DNA of 38,010 nt, taken from positions 10,981 through 48,990 of the forward strand of contig NZ_LFIQ01000051.1 of the NCBI RefSeq assembly GCF_001189245.1, given 5' to 3'. Below the pieces are notes generated by a model. It did no database searches, was not told where the DNA came from, and saw nothing but the letters and a program-made list of their open reading frames with translations. The stretch is from Bradyrhizobium pachyrhizi. Its GTDB lineage: Bacteria; Pseudomonadota; Alphaproteobacteria; Rhizobiales; Xanthobacteraceae. The number at the start of each line of letters is the position of its first letter. Within the stretch, counting starts at the first letter, position 1. Below are positions 8,340 to 16,146 of the stretch, one piece after another. The position numbers and the translations under genes were made by a program.

Positions 8340-9287
8340 TCAGGTGCGGATTTCCGCACGCGCTTCCTTCAGGTGTGTGTATCCGCCGACGACGCCCTCC
8401 CGCTGCCAGCGCTCAACCGACAGACGGGCGATCTCATCGAGCGAAGTGAACTCAACTGCGCCGAAGTCCTTGAACGTGCGTTCGGGGTCCAGAAGGATGG
8501 AAGCGGCATCATCCGGACCAAGCGGCTTAACCTCGGGCTCCGGATAGTCATTGATCTTCATTGCCCGCACGACTGCGTCGTAGAGCTCCTTGATCGCAAC
8601 GTCCTTGCCCGAGGAAAAATGATAGGTGCCGCGACCGACGCCATCGGCGGCCCTGACAACGACCTTTGCCAAATCACCCGCGTAACAAAAGTCCCGCCGG
8701 GCCGGCGTAACGAAGCACTTCTGTCCCTTCGCCAAGCGGCCATAGAAGATCGGCAGCGGACCGGATACGTTTCTTGGCCCGATTACGTTGGCCAGCCTGA
8801 AAGTGACCCAATCCACGCCAGAAAACTGCACGTAGTTCTCGCCAGCCGTCTTCGAGATGGCATAGCTCGAATTGACGGGATTGATCGGATGATCGAGCGG
8901 GATCGGGGACTGTAGCGGCTTGGTGCCATAGCAAAGCGCCGTCTGAAAGTAGATCAGGCGAGATACGCCGAAGGTCTTGCAGGCCTTCGCGACGTTTGCC
9001 GTGCCGACAGCATTCACCAGAGCATCGGTTCCCCAATCCTCCGGGTCCTTGTAGGAGGCCGCTGTATGAACGACGATCTCGGGCCGAAAATCTGAAAACA
9101 GTCGATTGATCACGTCGGCATTCGCGATCGTGTCTTCGACCAAGGTCAGGTTTTCATGTTTGGTCAGATTGTCGGCCCGGCCGGTCGTATAGTTATCGAT
9201 CGCAACCACCTCGTCGCCGCGCGACAAGAACATATCGATGACGGTTGATCCGACCTGGCCGGCGCCGCCGGTGACAAAGATTTTCAT
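8340..9287 (-). CDS. wbmH: extended SDR, WbmH homologue
   Basis: The 315-residue SDR matches Bordetella WbmH: GGAGQVGS at 7-14, AASYKDPEDW at 77-86, YFQTALCYG with Thr116, Tyr142-xxx-Lys146 in SSYAISKTAGE, then RLANVIGPRNVSGPLPIF and GGYTHLKE near the C-terminus. It is clearly related to WbmG encoded next door, with which it shares SYKDP and FQTxLCYG, so the pair probably arose by an old duplication. The triad is intact. It probably epimerises or otherwise remodels a UDP-diacetamido-uronic acid. It is cotranscribed with the 4-epimerase gene upstream, with a gap of about 36 bases. Confidence 0.92.
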   Translation of the reverse strand: MKIFVTGGAGQVGSTVIDMFLSRGDEVVAIDNYTTGRADNLTKHENLTLVEDTIANADVINRLFSDFRPEIVVHTAASYKDPEDWGTDALVNAVGTANVAKACKTFGVSRLIYFQTALCYGTKPLQSPIPLDHPINPVNSSYAISKTAGENYVQFSGVDWVTFRLANVIGPRNVSGPLPIFYGRLAKGQKCFVTPARRDFCYAGDLAKVVVRAADGVGRGTYHFSSGKDVAIKELYDAVVRAMKINDYPEPEVKPLGPDDAASILLDPERTFKDFGAVEFTSLDEIARLSVERWQREGVVGGYTHLKEARAEIRT

Positions 9288-9323
9288 CCGATTACCCAGA
9301 TTTGAGAGAGTCAGGTACTGTTG

Positions 9324-10340
9324 CTAAATCCGGTAGTAGTCCCGGTACCATTTGACGAAGCGCGCGACACCTTCCTCGATTGGTGTCGCCGGGCGAAAGC
9401 CGATATCCCGCTCAAGGTCCTTGACCTCGGCGTAGGTCGCCTCGACATCGCCGGGCTGCATCGGCAGCATCTCCCTCACCGCCACCTTACCCAACTCCTT
9501 CTCGAGGAGCGAGATGACATGTGTCAGTTCCTCGGGCTTGTTGTTCCCGATATTGTAGATCTTCCACGGGGCGCTGCTGGTCGCTCGGTCGGGTTTGTCG
9601 CTGTTCCAATTCTGGAGGCCTTGCGGCGCTCGATCGATGAGACGAACGACGCCCTGGCTAACGTCGTCGACATAGGTGAAGTCCCGACGCATTCGACCGT
9701 GATTGAAGAGCCGGATCGGCTCTCCAGCCAGAATGGATCTGGCAAAGATGAACATCGCCATATCAGGACGGCCCCACGGGCCATAGACCGTGAAAAAACG
9801 CAGCCCCGTCGTGGGAAGGCGGTAAAGATGGCTATAGGAATGAGCCATCAACTCGTTTGCCCTCTTGGAAGCTGCGTAGAGACTGATCGGGTGATCGACG
9901 CCATCTTCGGTCGAGAACGGGAGCTTGGAGTTTGCGCCATAGACCGAGGATGACGACGCGTAAACCAGGTGTTGACATCCGTTGTGCCGGCATCCCTCCA
10001 GAATGTTAAGGAAGCCCTGCATATTCGCGTCGACATACGCGTGCGGATCTTGGATTGAATATCGGACGCCGGCCTGCGCAGCCAGATGAATCACCTTGGC
10101 AAAGCGACACCGATCGAACAGCGCTTTCGCCTTCCCTCGATCAGCGAGATCGAGCTTTTCAAAACTGAAACGGGAATTGCTTTTGAGCAGATCCAGGCGC
10201 GCCAGCTTGAGACTGGGATCGTAGTAGTCGTTGATACTATCAACGCCAACCACGTCATGGCCTTCCGACAGGAGGCGCTGACTGACGTGGAAACCGATGA
10301 AGCCGGCTGCCCCGGTGACAAGAACTGCCTTGCTGGACAT
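9324..10340 (-). CDS. lpsL: UDP-glucuronate 4-epimerase-type SDR
   Basis: The 338-residue protein is a typical UDP-glucuronic acid 4-epimerase (LpsL/Cap1J type): GAAGFIG at 10-16, HLAAQAGVRYS at 85-95, YASSSSVYG, Tyr155-xxx-Lys159 in SLYAASK, RFFTVYGPWGRPDMA and, near the C-terminus, QPGDVEATYA. It should interconvert UDP-GlcA and UDP-GalA. Beside a TviB-type dehydrogenase it might instead act on the N-acetyl forms (UDP-GlcNAcA to UDP-GalNAcA), as TviC does with TviB. The ATG at 10340 is preferred. A TTG at 10352 that overlaps the upstream stop (TTGA) would add four residues. Confidence 0.9.
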   Translation of the reverse strand: MSSKAVLVTGAAGFIGFHVSQRLLSEGHDVVGVDSINDYYDPSLKLARLDLLKSNSRFSFEKLDLADRGKAKALFDRCRFAKVIHLAAQAGVRYSIQDPHAYVDANMQGFLNILEGCRHNGCQHLVYASSSSVYGANSKLPFSTEDGVDHPISLYAASKRANELMAHSYSHLYRLPTTGLRFFTVYGPWGRPDMAMFIFARSILAGEPIRLFNHGRMRRDFTYVDDVSQGVVRLIDRAPQGLQNWNSDKPDRATSSAPWKIYNIGNNKPEELTHVISLLEKELGKVAVREMLPMQPGDVEATYAEVKDLERDIGFRPATPIEEGVARFVKWYRDYYRI

Positions 10341-10348
10341 GCTCGCAC

Positions 10349-11632
10349 TCAAAGTCGCAACAGCTCAATGCCGGCCGGCCTGGAGCCACGATCAAGCGTC
10401 GACTTCACATCGTAGACCAGACCATTGCCATCGGTCAGCAACCGCTGGATCAGCGGCCACCCGCCGGTCGCGTATTCGTTGTGGGCCACCGCCAGAACGA
10501 CGGCATCCGCCGATTGCAGCTCGTTGAGCGGCAGGAGTTTGACTCCGTATTCTTCCTCAGCATCGGCTGCATCTGCGAGAGGATCATGCAGCTGCACCAC
10601 CAAGCCGAACGACTGCAGCTCGCGCACAATATCGACGACCCGCGAGTTCCGTGTGTCCGGAACGTCCTCCTTGAATGTGAGTCCAAGGACCGTGACTACA
10701 CCGCTTTGCGCCTTGCGTCGCAGCAGCCCCCTGACGCACTCTCGCGCCACCCGCTGCCCCATGCCGTCATTGATCCGCCGACCCGCGAGAATGACCTCCG
10801 GATGATAGCCGGCCTTCTCTGCGCGATAAGTCAGATAGTACGGGTCAACACCGATGCAATGACCACCGACGAGCCCTGGCTGGAACGGCAGAAAATTCCA
10901 TTTGGTCCGTGCGGCGGACAACACATCCGCAGTATCGATGTTGAGAGCCTGAAAGATCAGCGACAGTTCGTTCATGAAGGCGATGTTCAAATCGCGCTGG
11001 GTGTTTTCGATGACCTTCGCTGCCTCTGCCACCTTGATGGTCGGCGCGCGATGAATGCCGGCCGTTACGACCGATCCGTAAACTTCGGCAACGACATCAA
11101 GCGTTCGCTGATCCTGCGCCGAAACCACCTTGGCGATTGTTTCGAACCGGTGCTGCTTGTCGCCCGGGTTTATTCGTTCCGGCGAATAGCCGACCGTGAA
11201 GTCCTCGCCCGCCTTGAGCCCCGATACCGCCTGCAGGACCGGAATGCACTCCTCTTCCACGGCGCCGGGATAGACCGTTGACTCATAGACGACGATATCG
11301 CCCTTCTTCAGCACGCGGCCGATTGATCGCGATGCGGAGATCATGGCGCCCAGGTCTGGGCGTCTCGCCTCGTCGATCGGCGTGGGCACCGTCACGATAT
11401 AGAAATCGGAGCCCGCCATTGCCTCGAGATCGGATGAAAAGACAAGCGACGGCTGACGCAGATCGCGCGCCTCAACCTCTCGCGTTCTGTCGTTACCAGC
11501 CGTGAGCTCGGCAACGCGTCTTTGGTCAATATCGAACCCGATTACCGGCACGCCCGATCGTGCGAACGACACGGCTACAGGCAAACCGACATAGCCCAAC
11601 CCAATTACAGCGATGTTGCGTCCGTGTCTCAT
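10349..11632 (-). CDS. tviB: UDP-N-acetylhexosamine 6-dehydrogenase (TviB/WbpA type)
   Basis: The 427-residue enzyme oxidises C6 of a UDP-HexNAc to a carboxylate with two NAD+, giving UDP-GlcNAcA or UDP-GalNAcA. It shows GLGYVGLP at 11-18, ESTVYPGAVEEECIP at 117-131, GYSPERINPGDK at 148-159, EAAKVIENTQRDLNIA with Lys206, and the catalytic Cys259 in LVGGHCIGVDPYYLT. This matches Vi-antigen TviB closely from memory, more than UDP-glucose dehydrogenases. It supplies the uronic acid for the WlbA-WlbB-WlbD route. It is the first gene of a tight operon (tviB, 4-epimerase, wbmH, wbmG, wbmF, 2-epimerase), and a promoter-like sequence lies just upstream at 11692-11719. Confidence 0.93.
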   Translation of the reverse strand: MRHGRNIAVIGLGYVGLPVAVSFARSGVPVIGFDIDQRRVAELTAGNDRTREVEARDLRQPSLVFSSDLEAMAGSDFYIVTVPTPIDEARRPDLGAMISASRSIGRVLKKGDIVVYESTVYPGAVEEECIPVLQAVSGLKAGEDFTVGYSPERINPGDKQHRFETIAKVVSAQDQRTLDVVAEVYGSVVTAGIHRAPTIKVAEAAKVIENTQRDLNIAFMNELSLIFQALNIDTADVLSAARTKWNFLPFQPGLVGGHCIGVDPYYLTYRAEKAGYHPEVILAGRRINDGMGQRVARECVRGLLRRKAQSGVVTVLGLTFKEDVPDTRNSRVVDIVRELQSFGLVVQLHDPLADAADAEEEYGVKLLPLNELQSADAVVLAVAHNEYATGGWPLIQRLLTDGNGLVYDVKSTLDRGSRPAGIELLRL

Positions 11633-11691
11633 TTTCGATCCTGATTTAAGCTTGGCGCGGCCCCAAGCCTATGGAGAGCATTCGGCATGAT

Positions 11692-11719
11692 GCGATAACA
11701 TGGCAGTCGCCTTTGTCAA
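11692..11719 (-). promoter_or_regulatory. candidate sigma70-type promoter of the tviB operon
   Basis: Read on the minus strand, a perfect TTGACA lies at 11719-11714 and TATCGC at 11697-11692, with a 16-base spacer. Transcription would start near 11685, giving a leader of about 50 bases before the tviB ATG at 11632. That leader contains an inverted repeat, GCTTGG-N7-CCAAGC (11650-11668), with no T-run. The match is good at -35 and moderate at -10. Confidence 0.4.
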
Positions 11720-11749
11720 ACATCACCCGGGGTGTCTGCGTCGGTCTGG

Positions 11750-13666
11750 CTACGATCGAACCATGGCTCTGAATTCGGCAGCCCGGTCATGGAAGCGCTG
11801 GTGCCACAATTCCAGCGACAACAGGCCCCAGGTCTTGCGCGAGAAGCGGGAAGCACTCTGAAAGTTCGCAAGCACCACGCCGCTGTTGAAGTGGTCGCGC
11901 TGGCGCGCTCGCTGCTGATCGAAGATATCCGTCACGAACTCCTGAAGCGTCCCTTCAAACCACTCCTTCAGCGGGACCGGAAAGCCCATTTTGTCTCGCC
12001 GCCTCAAGATGCCCTCGGGCAAGATATCTCGATAGACGGTCTTCATCAGTTGCTTCATCTGCCCGCCCTTGAACTTCACGTCGGCGGGCACAGTCGCCAG
12101 AAACTCGACCAGGGGATGATCGAGTAGAGGCACCCGGCTCTCGAGCCCGTGCGCCATACTCATTCGATCTTCGACCTGCAGCAATGCCGGCAAGAGACAC
12201 TTGAAGTCGAAGTGAGTCATCTTGTCGAAATAGGCTTCCTTCCTCACATTGTCCTTGTTGTTAAAGATTTCGCGGAACGCCTCAAAGACACGCGGCTTGT
12301 CGAGCGACTTCCAATCGACTTCACCGACCATGTCGGTGGAGCGGTCAACGAGCCTGAAATATCGCTTGTCCAGATCGTCGAACAATCCCTCGCGCCAGAA
12401 CTCCTTGATCATCGGCTTGTATTCGCGCAGCAGCCCGAGATTCGGAACGATGGACTCGATCGTAACGACGTAATTTCCCTCCCGGTACGTACCGTCCATG
12501 GCGGCCTTGATGCATTGCTCAAAGTAGGCGACGAGATATCTCGCGTAACCACCAAGAAGCTCATCCCCGCCCTGCCCACCGAGCACGACTTTCACATGCT
12601 TCGCGGCGAGCGCGGAGACCATGAATTGCGGAAAGGATCCCGGGCCGGCAACCGGGAAATCAAGGTGGTAGATGACATCGTGCAGCGAGCGTCTGAAATC
12701 CTCCGCGGTGATATCCGCAATATGCACCGTCATGTCGGCCCGGTTGGCCACTTCCTGCGCATAGTGGCTCTCGTCGTACCCCGGGTATTCCGTGAAGCGG
12801 CCGTGGAAAGCGAGACGATTGCGATGATCGTGACTCGAAGCCAGAAGGGCGACGAGGCTCGAGTCGAGCCCTCCCGAAACGTAGCCGCCGATCGGGACAT
12901 CAGCCCGCAAATGGACATTCATGGAGTCGGCGATCAACTCCCTGAAGCGTTCCTCGAAATATCTCGGGCTGTGGTCGAAATCGACGACATACTGCACGTC
13001 CCAGTAACGTTGAACGTGAACATTTCCGTTGTCGACGGTGAACACATGCCCAGGCAGCAGTGCATTGACATGCGCAAAGAGCGTCTTCGCACCGATCGTA
13101 TACTGGAACGTCAGATATTCCGCGAGCGCGGTCGAGTCAGTGCGAATCTCCGGCAGCAGGGGCAACAAGGCCTTGGCCTCTGATGCAAAGAATAGAGTGC
13201 CGTCCTGCTCCGTATAGTAGAAGGGCTTGATCCCGAAACGGTCTCGTGCGGCGAACAGTCTTTGCCTTCTCTCGTCCCAGATCGCGAATGCGAACATTCC
13301 CCTCAGATGAGAAACGCAATCGTCTCCCCACTTGTCATAGGCGGCAAGGATCACTTCCGTATCTGACGTCGAGCGAAACGCCCATCCGGACGCCAGCTCG
13401 TTGCGCAGTTCGATGTAGTTGTAGATCTCACCGTTATACGTAATGACGGTGCCGTTTGGCGCAATCATCGGCTGCGCGCCGCTCGTCGACAGATCGATGA
13501 TGGCGAGCCGTCGGTGGACGAAGCCCACGCGCTTGTCCCTCGATGTCCACTCGCCGGCCCCATCGGGACCGCGATGACTGATCAACGAGGACATTGCGCG
13601 CAGCGCTGCCTCTCCCTTGGGAAAGGGATCGGAGCCTAGCGACAGGAAGCCGGCAATTCCACACAT
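11750..13666 (-). CDS. asnB: asparagine-synthase-type glutamine amidotransferase 1
   Basis: The 638-residue protein has the full AsnB architecture. Mature N-terminal Cys2 (MCGIAGF) is the glutaminase nucleophile, with HRGPDG at 31-36 and NGEIYNY at 78-84 binding glutamine. The synthetase domain has SGGLDSS at 264-270 as the pyrophosphate loop. It would hydrolyse glutamine and use ATP to amidate a carboxylate. In a uronic-acid polysaccharide locus the likely substrate is a sugar carboxyl, giving a uronamide, as proposed for WbpS of Pseudomonas and WbtH of Francisella, rather than free aspartate. It is flanked by a methyltransferase gene upstream (143-base gap) and tviB downstream (117-base gap). 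It is one of four divergent copies in the window. Confidence 0.92.
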   Translation of the reverse strand: MCGIAGFLSLGSDPFPKGEAALRAMSSLISHRGPDGAGEWTSRDKRVGFVHRRLAIIDLSTSGAQPMIAPNGTVITYNGEIYNYIELRNELASGWAFRSTSDTEVILAAYDKWGDDCVSHLRGMFAFAIWDERRQRLFAARDRFGIKPFYYTEQDGTLFFASEAKALLPLLPEIRTDSTALAEYLTFQYTIGAKTLFAHVNALLPGHVFTVDNGNVHVQRYWDVQYVVDFDHSPRYFEERFRELIADSMNVHLRADVPIGGYVSGGLDSSLVALLASSHDHRNRLAFHGRFTEYPGYDESHYAQEVANRADMTVHIADITAEDFRRSLHDVIYHLDFPVAGPGSFPQFMVSALAAKHVKVVLGGQGGDELLGGYARYLVAYFEQCIKAAMDGTYREGNYVVTIESIVPNLGLLREYKPMIKEFWREGLFDDLDKRYFRLVDRSTDMVGEVDWKSLDKPRVFEAFREIFNNKDNVRKEAYFDKMTHFDFKCLLPALLQVEDRMSMAHGLESRVPLLDHPLVEFLATVPADVKFKGGQMKQLMKTVYRDILPEGILRRRDKMGFPVPLKEWFEGTLQEFVTDIFDQQRARQRDHFNSGVVLANFQSASRFSRKTWGLLSLELWHQRFHDRAAEFRAMVRS

Positions 13667-13768
13667 ACGATAACCCTAAGCTATTTCGAATTCAGGAAAT
13701 GCGCGCAATCACACGGTCGCGCCGGACCGTTCAATCCCACGCCGTGAAAGCAGTGTCCTGAGATTCGA

Positions 13769-13779
13769 AAGCTACCTCC
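13769..13779 (-). promoter_or_regulatory. weak ops-like element in the amidotransferase 1 leader
   Basis: On the minus strand this reads GGAGGTAGCTT, sharing GGTAGCTT with the better candidate upstream of wlbA. It lies in the 143-base leader between the methyltransferase stop and the amidotransferase start. It differs from the E. coli ops consensus by one core base, and such short words occur by chance, so confidence is low. Confidence 0.2.
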
Positions 13780-13809
13780 GTGCTTGGCGCGGCGGCCACA
13801 CTCGATAGC

Positions 13810-14823
13810 TCAACTTCTTCCGGGAGACAGCTCGGGAGCGCGAGCTCGCGCCTCTACGCCGTTCCCACCGTAGCTCGCTTCGACTCCAAGCAGTCCGATG
13901 GCATCGAGCGCTTGCGCAATCTGCTCCGTCGACCTCTTGTGCTTGTACCGGTCGGTGAGCGCGTCATGAGTATCCAGGACAGCCCAAGCATAGAGCAGCT
14001 TGGGTCCCAGTTGTCCATAATAGTCGTGATAGTCAAGAACGGGCGAGTAGTACAGGACGGCCTGCCGAAATTTGCTGCCGAGCGGAAGCTTCCGGTAGCG
14101 CCAACTCAGGCGGTGCAAGGGCCACAGGACCGCAACGAGCGTCTTGATGAAATTCATCGCAAGCTTTGCATCTTGCCGAATAAGGAATTTGCGCAGCCGC
14201 TGGCGCGTCTTGGTCATGTCCTCGTGACTGTATCGATAGTGATCGATTACCAGAAGCCCGCCCGGCGCAACGTGAGCCGCAAGGGCCCTGATTGTCTCAT
14301 CGGGGTCGGGGGTATGCTGGATGACTCCAAGACAGATCACGACATCGAATGATTGAGGTGCAACCGGAAGAGCGCGGATATCGGCCTGACAAACGAAATA
14401 GCCCGGCCTTCCCCCACAGTTCTCCAGGTTTGCCTCGACGGCGGTCGAAAGGTCGCACGCAAACACCTCCGCGCCCTCCGACAGCAGCACCTCGGTAAAC
14501 CGCCCCGCGCCGCAACCTGCCTCCAGGACTTTCTTACCACGAACAGCATCGAAGCCGCCAAGACATCGCTCCAGCCGATCCCGGCTGATCGACGTTCCCG
14601 TAAAGGAGTCCAACTGGGTCTTGCGGAAAGTCTTCCATTGCAGCCCAAAAGCTGCGGCGTAGTTCTCCGGCGCAACAAAGCGCGGAATACCTCCGACGAC
14701 GGGATACGTACGACCACCGGATGCCTTTAGCGCCGTTGTCTGGTTGGAGATGTCGTCGGACATCGGCAATGGCTGCAGTGATTCACCCGTCTCAGGGCAG
14801 ATGAGTGGAACGATCGGCTTCAT
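13810..14823 (-). CDS. class I SAM methyltransferase with Trm112-like N-terminal segment
   Basis: The 337-residue protein starts with about 50 residues that resemble the Trm112-like strand pair often fused to sugar methyltransferases (LICPETGESL ... YPVVGGIPRFV). A Methyltransf_11-type Rossmann domain follows: motif I VLEAGCGAGRFTE at 99-111, an acidic ribose-binding position in FACDLS, then FDVVICLGVIQHTPDP and GGLLVIDHY. The C-terminal 130 residues are a variable, probably substrate-specific region. In this locus it probably methylates a sugar hydroxyl or carboxyl, on a nucleotide sugar or on the growing chain. It lies between a glycosyltransferase upstream (62-base gap) and amidotransferase 1 downstream. 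Confidence 0.85.
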   Translation of the reverse strand: MKPIVPLICPETGESLQPLPMSDDISNQTTALKASGGRTYPVVGGIPRFVAPENYAAAFGLQWKTFRKTQLDSFTGTSISRDRLERCLGGFDAVRGKKVLEAGCGAGRFTEVLLSEGAEVFACDLSTAVEANLENCGGRPGYFVCQADIRALPVAPQSFDVVICLGVIQHTPDPDETIRALAAHVAPGGLLVIDHYRYSHEDMTKTRQRLRKFLIRQDAKLAMNFIKTLVAVLWPLHRLSWRYRKLPLGSKFRQAVLYYSPVLDYHDYYGQLGPKLLYAWAVLDTHDALTDRYKHKRSTEQIAQALDAIGLLGVEASYGGNGVEARARAPELSPGRS

Positions 14824-14885
14824 GCTGGCGAGTTATCCAATTGAAAATAAGGTCGGGAGTCCAGGAGTGGGGGCGCAAGTTCATG

Positions 14886-16124
14886 TCAGACGCGTAGCCA
14901 ATAGCGGACCACATCGACCAGCATGAGCGGACGATAGAAGGCGCGCCTTCGAGGCTTCGAGGCCAATTCCCGATACATCGCCTCGACGCGCTTCACGTCG
15001 ATGGGGAAGTTGGCCTGTTCGACCACGATAGCCCGCCCCCTGGCAGCGATACGCTCACGCAAAGCCTCGTCCTCGAGCAGGCGAAGGATTGCGTCGCCGA
15101 CGTCCGCGGGATCGATGTCGGCAAACAGCACGCTTTCGCCGTCCTTGACGATCTCGCCATAGCGATGGAGCCGACCGACAACGTTTGGGACCCCACAGGC
15201 CATCGCCTCAAGAAGCGTCTGCGGCAGGCCATCCGAGCGCGGGATTCCGACAGCAACTTCCGCAATGGAATAGAACATCGGCATCTTGTCATGGGGGATG
15301 CGGCCAACAAAGCTGACATGGAGTGCGAGGCCGAGCGCCTCAATCCGCGCCATGAGTCCTGCGCGGTACTGCGGATCGGCGGCATATTCCGTGACGACCA
15401 GATGCGCCGACGGAACCCGCTTGACCACCAACGCCATGGCTTCGACAAGGACATCGATATTATAGAACGGCTGAAGGATCTTCGGGCTGAGCACGACCCG
15501 GGCGCCTTCCGGAATTCCGCATTCGGCACGAAGCGCTGACGCATCCAGCGGCCGGAACTGCTGCGGATCAACTCCCCACACTACGCGCGTCGCTTTGCTG
15601 CCATAGCCGCCGAGCTCATTGAGCTTGCTGATCAGGAAGTCGGATTTTGCCGTTATGCAGTCGGCTACCGCAAAGAGCCTCTTGGTCAACGCAATTCCGC
15701 GTCGCGTCGGCGCCCCCTGCTCTTCGAAGAGGACGTCGCCCCCCATGACGCTGACCACCAGAGGTCGAAATCCCAAGGCGCCTGCCAGCCACGCCCAGGT
15801 GCTATATGCGTAATGCACATGGATGACGTCCGGGTTTGTCGTCCTGACGAGACGACGGAAATCGAAGAACAGCCGCGCCATATCGGACAGTCCGCTCAGA
15901 TCCCGCCGGGCCAGCTTGCCGCCCAAACGCACAAGGCGCGAGATCCATTCATCTTGTCCAGGGCGAACCGACGGCGTGAGTTCTGTGATTTCGGTCAGTC
16001 CGGCGGCGGGAGGCGCACTGAGCAGGTAGACCTTGTGCCCCAAGGGCGAGAAACAGCGCACCCGGTTCACGACGTGGGTGCTCGTAGCGTAACCAATCGC
16101 CAGGATCTTCAACGGACGGGTCAT
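14886..16124 (-). CDS. GT4-family glycosyltransferase
   Basis: This 412-residue GT-B transferase begins MTRPLKILAIGYATSTHVVNR. The C-terminal nucleotide-sugar domain carries GLPQTLLEAMACGVPNVVG, the retaining GT4 E-x7-E region, with SPKILQPFYNIDVLVEA at the start of the donor domain. It should add one sugar of the repeat unit on the cytoplasmic face. The frame is open up to 16190, inside amidotransferase 2. The ATG at 16124 is preferred because it begins the first Rossmann strand and leaves a short non-coding gap after the amidotransferase stop at 16147. Donor and acceptor cannot be told from sequence. Confidence 0.88.
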   Translation of the reverse strand: MTRPLKILAIGYATSTHVVNRVRCFSPLGHKVYLLSAPPAAGLTEITELTPSVRPGQDEWISRLVRLGGKLARRDLSGLSDMARLFFDFRRLVRTTNPDVIHVHYAYSTWAWLAGALGFRPLVVSVMGGDVLFEEQGAPTRRGIALTKRLFAVADCITAKSDFLISKLNELGGYGSKATRVVWGVDPQQFRPLDASALRAECGIPEGARVVLSPKILQPFYNIDVLVEAMALVVKRVPSAHLVVTEYAADPQYRAGLMARIEALGLALHVSFVGRIPHDKMPMFYSIAEVAVGIPRSDGLPQTLLEAMACGVPNVVGRLHRYGEIVKDGESVLFADIDPADVGDAILRLLEDEALRERIAARGRAIVVEQANFPIDVKRVEAMYRELASKPRRRAFYRPLMLVDVVRYWLRV

Positions 16125-16146
16125 CGAGGCTGCCACATTCGTCCCG

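Noticed and set aside
11650..11668. Hairpin GCTTGG-N7-CCAAGC considered as a terminator between amidotransferase 1 and tviB.
   Set aside because: Only a six-base stem, no T-run, and it falls inside the tviB leader downstream of a promoter-like sequence.
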